Shown here one piece after another: positions 1 to 6,327 of a DNA stretch of 8,576 bases. The stretch lies in the NCBI GenBank assembly GCA_023488925.1, contig JAMDDA010000125.1, positions 1-8,576 of the forward strand, written 5' to 3'. Position 1 is the stretch's first letter; each line of letters begins with the position of its first letter. The position numbers and the translations under genes were made by a program. The notes under the pieces are model-generated. The model ran no database searches, was not told the DNA's origin, and worked only from the letters and a program-made list of their open reading frames with translations. The DNA is from Actinomycetota bacterium (GTDB lineage: Bacteria > Actinomycetota > Thermoleophilia > RBG-16-64-13).

Positions 1-1391
1 CCCAACTGCTCCAAGCAACGGAGCAGGGGCTCGGGCAGAGGTTTGTGCCGGCTGGTGTCGTCGGCGGTGACGACGACGGCGAAGAGAGGCTCGATGCCCG
101 TGAGGGCGAAGGCCATCTCGGTGGTCATGCGCGACTTGGAGGTGACCAAGCCCAGCCGTACCCCCTGCGCCCGCAGGCCCAGCAGGAGCTCGGCCATGCC
201 CGGGAAGAGGCGCAGCATGCGCTCGTGCTCCCGGTGGTTGAATTCCCGAAAGGCCAGCACGAGATCGTCGGCGAGGTCTTCGTCGACCACCAGCATCTGC
301 TCCCGCAGCGGCCGGCCCACGTTGCGGATGATCTCGTCCCGCGGGAGCTCGGTACCCAGTACCTTGCGCACGGCGTACTGGAAAGACTGCACGATGAGCT
401 CCACCGAGTCGACCACGGTGCCGTCGAGATCGAAAAGCACCGCCGCCGGTGGGGGGAGCAGAGGATCCGCGCCTATGCCGGTACACGCGCGGCTTTCTCC
501 GGATGGGGCGGAAACCCCCGGCGTACCGCCGGCCTCCGCTCCGGGCAGCGTGCCGGAACCCGTCGCTCCACGGTCCGCCTGTCCTCCTACGCCGAAATCC
601 CAGCTCGAGAGCTGTTCGAGGGCTGCGTGCGCGGTCAGCTCGAAGTGCACCGGGGTGACGGAGACGAACCCGTCGGCCAAGGCCTCGAAGTCGGTGCCCG
701 CTTCCAGGTGGTAGCTCAGCTCGTCTCCGTAGATGAAGTAACGCCGGCGCCGGCCCTGGTCCTCGCGCAGCTGCACACGGTCGCCGTAGATACGCTTGCC
801 CAGGGTGGTGAGACGGACACCCCGGAGCGCGTCCCAGGGCAGGTCCGGGCAGTTCACGTTCAGCAGGGTGCCGCCGGGGAACCCGTGCTGCAACGCCAGC
901 TCGACCAGCCGGGCAGCGACTCGAGCCGGGACGGAGAGGTCGTATCCCTCGTGGTAACCATCAGCCGACACGGCGATCGCTGGTATCTCCAGCATGATGC
1001 CCTCTAAGGCGGCAGCCACGGTCCCCGAATAGGTGATGTCGTCGCCGAGGTTCCCCCCATGGTTGATGCCCGAGACGATCAGGTCCGGGGGTTGGTCGAG
1101 AAAGCCGAGGGCGGCCAGACGCACGCAGTCCACCGGGGTGCCGTCGGTGGCATAGCCGCGGCCGCCCCCCGGCAGATCCACCTCCTCCACCCAGAGGGGA
1201 GCGCGCATGGTGATGGAGCGGGCCGCCCCGGAGCGGTTGCCGTCGGGTGCGACCACAGAGACCTGCCCCAAAGCGTCGAGGGCCCGCTTGAGGGCCAGAA
1301 GCCCGGGTGCCTGGATACCGTCGTCGTTGGTCAGAAGAATGCGCGGCGGGCGGCGCAGGAAGCGGATGAGGGCGTCACCGGATGGTCTCAT
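1..1391 (-). CDS. surE: SurE 5'/3'-nucleotidase fused in frame to a HAD-superfamily phosphatase (3' end beyond window)
   Basis: One uninterrupted frame of 463 codons, open at the left edge. Residues 17-30 carry the SurE signature RILLTNDDGIQAPG, with acidic metal ligands D23/D24. DGNRSGAARS follows (S54 is the expected ligand serine), then SGINHGGNLGDD with N110. SurE proteins are divalent-metal nucleoside-monophosphate phosphatases linked to stress survival. The SurE fold ends near residue 258. A Gly/Ala/Pro/Ser-rich linker follows to about 314. VLFDLDGTVVDS (318-329) is then HAD motif I with D321/D323, LVTSKS is motif II and HKPLPEP supplies the motif III lysine, resembling PpaX/Gph phosphatases; motif IV lies outside the window. 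I found no stop and no Shine-Dalgarno plus start in the linker, so this is a true reading-frame fusion. The ATG at 1391 lacks a clear Shine-Dalgarno; an in-frame TTG at 1412 is an alternative. It lies 105 nt after the GGDEF-EAL gene, so cotranscription is likely but not proven. Confidence 0.9.
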   Translation of the reverse strand, partial: MRPSGDALIRFLRRPPRILLTNDDGIQAPGLLALKRALDALGQVSVVAPDGNRSGAARSITMRAPLWVEEVDLPGGGRGYATDGTPVDCVRLAALGFLDQPPDLIVSGINHGGNLGDDITYSGTVAAALEGIMLEIPAIAVSADGYHEGYDLSVPARVAARLVELALQHGFPGGTLLNVNCPDLPWDALRGVRLTTLGKRIYGDRVQLREDQGRRRRYFIYGDELSYHLEAGTDFEALADGFVSVTPVHFELTAHAALEQLSSWDFGVGGQADRGATGSGTLPGAEAGGTPGVSAPSGESRACTGIGADPLLPPPAAVLFDLDGTVVDSVELIVQSFQYAVRKVLGTELPRDEIIRNVGRPLREQMLVVDEDLADDLVLAFREFNHREHERMLRLFPGMAELLLGLRAQGVRLGLVTSKSRMTTEMAFALTGIEPLFAVVVTADDTSRHKPLPEPLLRCLEQL

Positions 1392-1496
1392 GACCGGGTA
1401 AGGATAGGCCAACACCGGCGGTGATACCACCCATCTCGACTCCCGGCCGCGGCCGCTGTTAGACGCGGGCCTGCTGCTGGGTTCTCCGGCGGGCGG

Positions 1497-2810
1497 CTAG
1501 ACGAAGCTCACCTCGGGCCTGACGGGCTGCGGCAGGCCGGGGGCGAAGTACTCGCCCTGCAGGAGGTTCACGCCGGCCTTGCGCAGCGCCGCAACCTCAG
1601 CCCGCTGCCGGCAATCGGCGGCCAGCACACGGGCGCCGTGGCGCCCCGCGAACCGCGTCAGCATGAGGAGCAGCTCGAACTCGTCCTGCCGCCTCTGCAC
1701 ATCGTGGACCATGCGTCCGCCCACGCGCATGAGATCGACGTTCAGCTCATGCAACTGGTCCAGGGGCAGGAGGCCGTCGGAAAAGACGTCTACGGCCAGC
1801 CTGAAGCCCATGTCTTCCACGGAACGGAACGCGGCCAGGCTGATGGGGAAATGGGCGGCAAGCTCGGCGGTGTCTACCAGGAAGACGACGTTGGCCGGTG
1901 TGAGACCGGGGTTCTCGCGCCCGTAGAGCTGAGACATGACCCGGACCGCTCCCGCCACGAGTTCGCTCACGCCCGTCCGCAGCACGAGCAGATCCCGTCC
2001 TCCGAGAATGCCTTCCGTAGCGACCAATGCCGCCTCGTGGTAACGTTCGTACGCCTCCCGGGTCAGAGCGGTGCGCCCAGCCACGTCGAGGAGCACGTCG
2101 CCGTACTCCAGGTTGAGAAAACCCGGCCCTCGGGGAACGACGTCGAAGCCGACCACGCCGCCGCTCACACTCTCCACGATCGGCTGGAAGAGCACCCCGA
2201 GAGGCCCGGCCTCGAGGACACCCTGGAGATGAGCACGGAGCTCCTCGAGCCTCCGGGCCTGCTTGGCCCGGGCCGCTTCCTCCGCAGCCGCGAGACCTTC
2301 GATCAGCACGCGCTCCAAGGTCCCGGCGCTGTCGGGGCACGGGATGAGGCCCGCACCGACGTCGACCGAGAGGCGGTCCGCCAGCTCTACCGGCAGCCTT
2401 TCCGCCAGGTGCTCCCGCGCGGCCACCGCCAGGCGCTCGGCCACCGCGTCGACCTGAGCGAGGGTGGGGCTTTCGCCGCTGCGGGCGGCCGACAAGATGA
2501 TGGCGAAGCCCTCGCTCCGCAGACCCAGGTCGGCCGGCAGGTCCAGACGGCGCAACCCGCTGCCGACCATGTCCAGCGTCAGAGAGGTCAGGGTATCGTA
2601 GGCGGACTGCACACCGTCCCAGCCGAAAAGTCGGCGGGCCGCACCCCACTGCTCCATCCGCACGAACAGAACACCCAGCGCGGGCACCTTGTCCAGCTCC
2701 TGGCGCACGGTCTCCACCACCCGGGAGAGGGAGGGGAGGGCCGAGGCGGGATCATCCACCAGGCCGCGGAGCCAGGATCCCAGGGGCGAGCTCCAGACCG
2801 AGCCGGTCAC
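1497..2810 (-). CDS. Degenerate GGDEF-EAL domain protein, probably catalytically inactive
   Basis: A 437-residue soluble protein with no signal peptide or membrane segment. Residues about 40-185 look like a decayed GGDEF domain: where GGDEF should be there is RSEGFAIIL (98-106), and the end (EEAARAK, 177-183) resembles the helix that closes GGDEF domains. Residues about 190-430 match an EAL domain: FQPIVE (208-213) and QGEYFAPGLP (418-427, normally QGYxFxxP) are recognisable. The catalytic signature EAL reads DVV (223-225), the DDFG loop reads DVFSDG (341-346), the KID motif reads MRV (361-363) and the EGVE segment reads AADC (397-400). Neither cyclic-di-GMP synthesis nor hydrolysis is therefore expected; a nucleotide-sensing or scaffold role is inference. 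Start is GTG, 15 nt after the fmdB stop, with a GGCGGG stretch as a weak ribosome site. It is probably cotranscribed with fmdB. Confidence 0.85.
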   Translation of the reverse strand: MTGSVWSSPLGSWLRGLVDDPASALPSLSRVVETVRQELDKVPALGVLFVRMEQWGAARRLFGWDGVQSAYDTLTSLTLDMVGSGLRRLDLPADLGLRSEGFAIILSAARSGESPTLAQVDAVAERLAVAAREHLAERLPVELADRLSVDVGAGLIPCPDSAGTLERVLIEGLAAAEEAARAKQARRLEELRAHLQGVLEAGPLGVLFQPIVESVSGGVVGFDVVPRGPGFLNLEYGDVLLDVAGRTALTREAYERYHEAALVATEGILGGRDLLVLRTGVSELVAGAVRVMSQLYGRENPGLTPANVVFLVDTAELAAHFPISLAAFRSVEDMGFRLAVDVFSDGLLPLDQLHELNVDLMRVGGRMVHDVQRRQDEFELLLMLTRFAGRHGARVLAADCRQRAEVAALRKAGVNLLQGEYFAPGLPQPVRPEVSFV

Positions 2811-2825
2811 CGCGCGCCCGCCGGG

Positions 2826-3131
2826 CTAACCGTTCGAGACGGATGCGGTGGAAGCGGAGTCCTTACTCGAGTCCGCGCCGCCCTTCGCCGATTCCGAGTC
2901 CGACGCCTCGGACCCTCCGGCGCCGTTCCCGTTGGAGGCCGGCAGGGTCTTTTTGTGCGCGTAATCAGTCGTGTAGAAGCCGCTGCCCTTGAAGTGAATG
3001 GCCACCGGGAAGAGCACGCGTTCCACCGGACCGCCGCACTCCTCGCATTCCCGCACGGGCTCGTCGGACATCTTCTGAAAACGCTCGAACTGATGATTGC
3101 AGTCGCAGCACCGGTATTCATATGTAGGCAA
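2826..3131 (-). CDS. FmdB-family zinc-ribbon protein
   Basis: A 101-residue protein opening with MPTYEYRC, the invariant start of the FmdB/CxxC_CxxC_SSSS putative regulatory family. Two zinc knuckles are visible, C8-x2-C11 and C29-x2-C32, followed by the family motif HFKGSGFYTTDY. The remaining 40 or so residues are a Ser/Gly/Ala/Glu-rich, presumably disordered tail. I place the start at TTG 3131: AAGGAGG (3146-3140) lies 8 nt upstream, and the resulting N terminus is exactly canonical. A GTG at 3140 in the same frame would overlap the Shine-Dalgarno. The family is named after a gene linked to formamidase/acetamidase regulation, but its biochemical role is largely unknown. It is the first gene after the CIRCE operator and leads a set with the GGDEF-EAL gene (15 nt gap). 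Confidence 0.92.
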   Translation of the reverse strand: MPTYEYRCCDCNHQFERFQKMSDEPVRECEECGGPVERVLFPVAIHFKGSGFYTTDYAHKKTLPASNGNGAGGSEASDSESAKGGADSSKDSASTASVSNG

Positions 3132-3139
3132 CTCACCCA

Positions 3140-3146
3140 CCTCCTT
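3140..3146 (-). promoter_or_regulatory. Shine-Dalgarno site of the fmdB-family gene (decides a TTG start)
   Basis: AAGGAGG on the minus strand, 8 nt before TTG at 3131. The in-frame GTG at 3140-3138 directly abuts or overlaps this motif and so cannot be the start it serves. Confidence 0.85.
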
Positions 3147-3165
3147 GGACCGAAAACCTTCCCCC

Positions 3166-3171
3166 AGTATA
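3166..3171 (-). promoter_or_regulatory. Candidate -10 box for the fmdB operon
   Basis: TATACT on the minus strand, about 35 nt before the fmdB TTG and about 20 nt before its Shine-Dalgarno, in otherwise GC-rich DNA. No good TTGACA-like -35 sits 16-18 nt upstream (CCCCAA is what is there), so the promoter is either weak, activator-dependent or recognised by another sigma factor. The CIRCE repeat ends about 43 nt upstream of this box. Confidence 0.5.
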
Positions 3172-3213
3172 CCGAAAGCACCCCTCGTTGGGGAGCCGCC
3201 GGCGCCACTGATC

Positions 3214-3240
3214 TTGGCACTCTCATGCAGCGAGTGCCAA
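3214..3240. promoter_or_regulatory. CIRCE operator (HrcA binding site)
   Basis: A perfect 9-bp inverted repeat with a 9-nt spacer, TTGGCACTC-N9-GAGTGCCAA. The established CIRCE consensus is TTAGCACTC-N9-GAGTGCTAA; this copy differs by one symmetric change per arm (A to G and its complement), as is common in GC-rich genomes. CIRCE is bound by the heat-shock repressor HrcA, usually at groESL or dnaK operons. Here the gene downstream on the minus strand is the fmdB-family gene (start 3131, 83 nt away), followed by the GGDEF-EAL and surE-HAD genes. No plus-strand gene starts nearby. No hrcA lies in the window. Confidence 0.9.
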
Positions 3241-3267
3241 TCTGCGTGCGCGAGGGACAGTTCGCAC

Positions 3268-3313
3268 GGGACGCTCAGCCCGGTGGGACGCTCAGCCCGG
3301 TGGGACGCTCAGC
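3268..3313. repeat. 17-bp tandem direct repeat, about 2.7 copies
   Basis: Read on the minus strand, the unit GCTGAGCGTCCCACCGG occurs at 3313-3297 and 3296-3280, with a 12-nt partial copy at 3279-3268. All matching bases are identical. The first copy contains the MBL gene's TGA stop. Because 17 is not a multiple of three, the repeated TGA falls in each of the three frames. The repeat ends 27 nt before the CIRCE operator. Confidence 0.9.
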
Positions 3314-4028
3314 GTTCTCCCGGTACCATGGGCGGGTTGTGGCCCGGAATGATCACGTCGGGCTGCAGATCACGTATCTTCCACCAACTCTCGAGCAACG
3401 CGGCGCGTTCTGGAAAAGTGTCCGGGAGCTTCATACGGTCGAAATACTCGGGCAGGGGCCCGACGGTATCGCCGGCCACCACCAGGGTACCCTCGGCCAC
3501 CCGAGCGGCCACACAGATAGACCCGGCCGTATGTCCCGGGGTCAAGAGGAAACGCAACCCCGGGCCGATCTCACCCGTCTCCCCTTCGAGCAGCCGGAGG
3601 TTGGGAGGCTCGAACCCCAGGCGGTACTCCGCTGTGTAGCGGTTGTACTCCCATTTGTGCATCACACAGGTGGCCCCGGGGAAATACACGTTGGCATGGG
3701 TGTGGTCCACGTGGTGGTGGGTATTGATCACCAGGTCCACGTCTTCCGGATCCACGCCCAGCCGCTCGAGAGCGAGGAGGAGCGGCGGCCCCTGGGTCAC
3801 CAGCCCCGGGTCGACGACGACCGTGAGAGGTCCGCGCAGCAGCACGGTGTTCGGCCACACGATCATGCCGTGCACGGGGTGGCGGGACTTGATCTCCTGG
3901 TAACGGGCGAAACGGTGGAAGGATTCGTCTCCCGGCTCGTTGAACTCGAGCACGCGGCCGCCCTCGACGGCGAACACATAACGCTGGGCGGGGACGACGA
4001 TGTCCCACCGGTAGATGTTGCCGGGCAT
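3309..4028 (-). CDS. Metallo-beta-lactamase-fold hydrolase
   Basis: A complete 239-residue MBL-fold enzyme. The metal-binding motif is THHHVDH (H104, H106, D108, H109), followed by TPGHTAGS (H166), AGDT (D187) and PGH (H230), so the full dinuclear zinc set is present. The arrangement and length are like the MBL subgroup that includes lactonases, glyoxalase II-like and MBLAC1-like hydrolases; the substrate cannot be read from sequence. There is no signal peptide, so it should be cytoplasmic. The ATG at 4028 has AGGAGGGG just upstream, overlapping the TAG stop of the preceding small gene 10 nt away, which argues for translational coupling. It is the last gene of the dnaK-to-MBL run. A tandem repeat begins across its stop codon. 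Confidence 0.92.
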   Translation of the reverse strand: MPGNIYRWDIVVPAQRYVFAVEGGRVLEFNEPGDESFHRFARYQEIKSRHPVHGMIVWPNTVLLRGPLTVVVDPGLVTQGPPLLLALERLGVDPEDVDLVINTHHHVDHTHANVYFPGATCVMHKWEYNRYTAEYRLGFEPPNLRLLEGETGEIGPGLRFLLTPGHTAGSICVAARVAEGTLVVAGDTVGPLPEYFDRMKLPDTFPERAALLESWWKIRDLQPDVIIPGHNPPMVPGER

Positions 4029-4038
4029 GGCTCCCCTC

Positions 4039-4218
4039 CTATGTGAAGTCTTCGTCCTCCCGGTAACAGGGGGCGCCCGAGAAGGCGTGGGGCTCCTCCG
4101 CGTGCCACAGCGAGGGGTTCACCACCGGCACGCGCCGCCGGGGCGCCAGCACCAGACCCAGCAGGCCGCCGAGTACACCACCCCACACGAAGCTCTTGAT
4201 CTTCCCCCAATCGACCAC
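4039..4218 (-). CDS. Small YtxH-like membrane protein
   Basis: A 59-residue ORF starting at GTG 4218, with GGGAGG 7 nt upstream. It opens VDWGKIKSFVWGGVLGG and continues into LLGLVLAPRR: one hydrophobic glycine-rich segment (about residues 9-25) followed by APRRR, the pattern of YtxH-type small membrane proteins (Gly-rich helix ending in FAPKxG). The C-terminal half is polar with an acidic end (EDEDFT). It fills the gap between the B-box gene (16 nt) and the MBL gene (10 nt) in the tight spacing of this operon. The family is linked to general stress in Bacillus, but this assignment rests on pattern only. Confidence 0.7.
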   Translation of the reverse strand: MVDWGKIKSFVWGGVLGGLLGLVLAPRRRVPVVNPSLWHAEEPHAFSGAPCYREDEDFT

Positions 4219-4234
4219 GCCGCCGCCTCCCGGC

Positions 4235-4774
4235 TCAACGGTTCCGCTGGTAGGCCACGTAGCCCGCGACGGCCATGACCACCCAGTTCGTCACCGCACC
4301 CCCCGACAGGCTGAACACTACCGCATCCCAACTCACACCGAAACGCACCAGGCTGGCGAGCAGGGGTGGGAAAACAAAGGCCCAGACCGTACCGGCCACC
4401 GCCAGCAGAGCCGTCTCCCGCCCGTGGTAGTAGCCGCCGGCCCGGAACACCGCCTCGCCCACCAGATACCCTATCCCGGCTCCCAGGAAGAAAACGAAAA
4501 AGAAGAAGCCCATCCCCGCCAGGAAGAGATAGTAGGCAAAACCCACGGCCGTGCCCACTCCCAAAGCGGCGGCGGCCGCCTTGACCCAACCCTCCCGCTT
4601 CAACCCGATCAGCGCCGACTTGGGCAGCTTGGCGCACGCGCGGCACTTGATGCCTACCGGGGAGTACACCATGCAGTCCGGGCAGATGGGTTTGCCGCAG
4701 TCGCTGCACCGGACCATGGTTTCCCGGTCGGGATGGTTGGCGCAGCGGGCGGGCTGAACCTCGGCCGGGGTCAC
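4235..4774 (-). CDS. B-box-type zinc finger membrane protein
   Basis: A 179-residue protein with an N-terminal zinc module, C11-x2-H14, C23-x2-C26, C31-x2-C34 and C44-x2-C47, of the B-box-like type that also precedes rhomboid proteases in many high-GC Gram-positives. The rest is hydrophobic: likely membrane helices near residues 64-83, 84-106 (an unusually Phe-rich stretch, [11 protein letters not shown]), 120-141 and 155-175. No rhomboid GxSG or catalytic His is evident, so it is not a rhomboid protease. The GTG start at 4774 overlaps the hspR stop by 4 nt (GTGA), implying coupled translation with the heat-shock repressor. Function is unknown; a membrane partner of the chaperone system is inference. 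Confidence 0.82.
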   Translation of the reverse strand: MTPAEVQPARCANHPDRETMVRCSDCGKPICPDCMVYSPVGIKCRACAKLPKSALIGLKREGWVKAAAAALGVGTAVGFAYYLFLAGMGFFFFVFFLGAGIGYLVGEAVFRAGGYYHGRETALLAVAGTVWAFVFPPLLASLVRFGVSWDAVVFSLSGGAVTNWVVMAVAGYVAYQRNR

Positions 4775-5184
4775 TTCCGGACCCGGTACGCAGTCCGCAC
4801 CACGACCTCCCGCGAGGGAAGAGGTACCAGCTCCTTGCGGTAGGAGCGGTGGACCTGCTCCACCTCGGCCCGGGTCTGCTCCAGCAGGTGCTCGATCTCA
4901 TCTTCGAGCTGCCGGACGCGCGCGCGCAGCCGGGCGAGGGTCTCCTCGAGCTCCAATACGCGCTCCACCCCGGCGAGGTTGAGTCCCTGCTCCGTGGTCA
5001 GTCGCTGGATGTAGCGCAGTCGCTCCACGTCTTCCATGGAGTAGAGGCGGGTCATCTTCGAGGAGCGGTTCGGCCGGATCAGCCCCTTGCGCTCATACAT
5101 GCGCAAGGTCTGCGGATGCATCTCCGCCAGCTCCGCCGCCACGGAAATCATGAACAGCGGTCGCCTTCTTTCGTCGTCGGCCAT
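4771..5184 (-). CDS. hspR: HspR, MerR-family heat-shock repressor
   Basis: A 137-residue MerR-type regulator. Residues 10-38 ([20 protein letters not shown]) form the winged HTH typical of HspR, followed by [20 protein letters not shown] and the HspR hallmark [15 protein letters not shown] coiled-coil dimerisation helix follows (about 72-112). In actinobacteria HspR represses the dnaK operon at HAIR sites (CTTGAGT-N7-ACTCAAG), with DnaK as co-repressor. I chose ATG 5184 because GGGGGAG lies 6 nt upstream; an in-frame GTG at 5202 would sit upstream of that Shine-Dalgarno. It is 22 nt after dnaJ, the classical dnaK-grpE-dnaJ-hspR order. I could not find a HAIR element in the window; the expected place, upstream of dnaK, is outside it. 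Confidence 0.95.
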   Translation of the reverse strand: MADDERRRPLFMISVAAELAEMHPQTLRMYERKGLIRPNRSSKMTRLYSMEDVERLRYIQRLTTEQGLNLAGVERVLELEETLARLRARVRQLEDEIEHLLEQTRAEVEQVHRSYRKELVPLPSREVVVRTAYRVRK

Positions 5185-5206
5185 GTCGCGCTCCCCCTTC
5201 ACCCAC

Positions 5207-6313
5207 TCACGCGGTCGACCACCCGGGGAGGCCCTCCCGCGGGTTCTCGCGGTGAATCTTCTGGAACTTCTCCAGCAGCGCCCGCTCCTCCGCGGTCAGC
5301 CTGCTGGGCGTGACGACCCGGATACGGGCCATGAGATCGCCCTTGCCCGCTTCCCCCAACCGGGGGGCGCCGTGCCCGGCGATGCGGAGCATTCTGCCGT
5401 CCTGTACGCCCGCCGGTATCTTCAGCGCCACTTTACCATCCGGAGTGGGCACCGCGACCGTGGCCCCCAGCGCCGCCTCGGCGAAGGTCACCGGCACATC
5501 GATGACGAGATCGTTCCCGCGGCGCTCGAACACCGGGCTGTCTTCGACCCGGGTGACCACGTACAGGTCACCGGGCGGCCCCCCGCGCAGGCCGGCCTCG
5601 CCCTTGCCTTTGAGACGGATCTTGGTGCCGTCTTTGACCCCGGCGGGCAAGGGGGCCGCATCTTTCTTCCGAACCTGCGTCACCCCCTGACCGCCACAGG
5701 TGGGACAGGGGTGCTCCACCACGGTGCCGTTCCCGCCGCACCGCGGGCAGGGCTGGGACAGAGCGAAGAAGCCCTGGTTCTGAGTGGTGACCCCGCGCCC
5801 TTGGCACACCGGGCAGGTCTTGGGCGCCGTGCCCGGCGCGGCTCCTGAACCACCGCAGGTGGAGCACTGCGCCGTCTTGGGCACGCTGATCTTCGTGGTG
5901 ACGCCCTTGAGCGCGTCCTCGAAAGAGAGGGTCACCGAGACGGTGACATCCCGGCCCTTCTCCGGTTGAGCTTCGCGGCGCCGGCCGAAAGCACCCCCGA
6001 AGAGATTGCCGAATAGATCCGCGAAGTCACCGAAACCCTGGCCACCCTGGAAGCTCCGAGGATCGAACCCGCCGCTTCCTTGGCCGAAGAACCGGGTGGG
6101 GCCGGCATCGTACTGCCGGCGTTTCTCGGGATCGGACAGTGTCTCGTAGGCCGTGGAGATCTCCTTGAAGCGTTCCTCGGCCTTGGGATCGTTGGGGTTG
6201 GCGTCGGGATGGTACTTTCGGGCCAGCTTCCGGTACGCCTTCTTGATCTCGTCCTGAGTGGCCGTCTTCTTGACGCCCAGCACCTCGTACAGATCGCGTT
6301 GCGCCGTTGCCAT
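5207..6313 (-). CDS. dnaJ: Molecular chaperone DnaJ (class A Hsp40)
   Basis: A full 368-residue class A J-protein. The J domain (about 7-69) contains the HPD triad (H35-P36-D37) that stimulates DnaK's ATPase. A Gly/Phe-rich region follows (about 71-112). The zinc domain has all four repeats: CSTCGGSG (C150/C153), CPVCQGRG (C167/C170), CPRCGGNG (C189/C192) and CPTCGGQG (C203/C206). The two C-terminal substrate-binding beta domains run to about residue 345. DnaJ delivers unfolded clients to DnaK. The ATG at 6313 is 14 nt after the grpE stop, with a GGGGGCGG stretch upstream. Nothing is missing. Confidence 0.98.
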   Translation of the reverse strand: MATAQRDLYEVLGVKKTATQDEIKKAYRKLARKYHPDANPNDPKAEERFKEISTAYETLSDPEKRRQYDAGPTRFFGQGSGGFDPRSFQGGQGFGDFADLFGNLFGGAFGRRREAQPEKGRDVTVSVTLSFEDALKGVTTKISVPKTAQCSTCGGSGAAPGTAPKTCPVCQGRGVTTQNQGFFALSQPCPRCGGNGTVVEHPCPTCGGQGVTQVRKKDAAPLPAGVKDGTKIRLKGKGEAGLRGGPPGDLYVVTRVEDSPVFERRGNDLVIDVPVTFAEAALGATVAVPTPDGKVALKIPAGVQDGRMLRIAGHGAPRLGEAGKGDLMARIRVVTPSRLTAEERALLEKFQKIHRENPREGLPGWSTA

Positions 6314-6327
6314 GGTACCGCCCCCGA

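Noticed and set aside
45..1007. A 320-codon plus-strand open frame.
   Set aside because: It is antisense to the SurE-HAD fusion, which shows clear family motifs; the plus-strand translation shows none.
1392..1496. Promoter, terminator or operator between the GGDEF-EAL and surE-HAD genes, including the palindrome CGGCCGCGGCCG (1444-1455) and a TATCCT box just before ATG 1391.
   Set aside because: The palindrome has no loop or T-run and is expected by chance in GC-rich DNA; TATCCT has no matching -35. A leaderless start remains possible but cannot be supported.
3181..3205. Possible terminator CCCC-AACGA-GGGG followed by TTTC, downstream of the MBL gene on the minus strand.
   Set aside because: The stem is only 4 bp with a short T stretch, and it lies after CIRCE and just upstream of the -10 candidate; too weak to call.
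1638..4046. An 802-codon open frame on the plus strand across the GGDEF-EAL, fmdB and MBL genes.
   Set aside because: It runs antisense to three well-supported genes, has a low-complexity His/Gln/Arg/Gly-rich composition without recognisable domains, and crosses the CIRCE region. It reflects GC-rich codon bias leaving the opposite frame free of stops.
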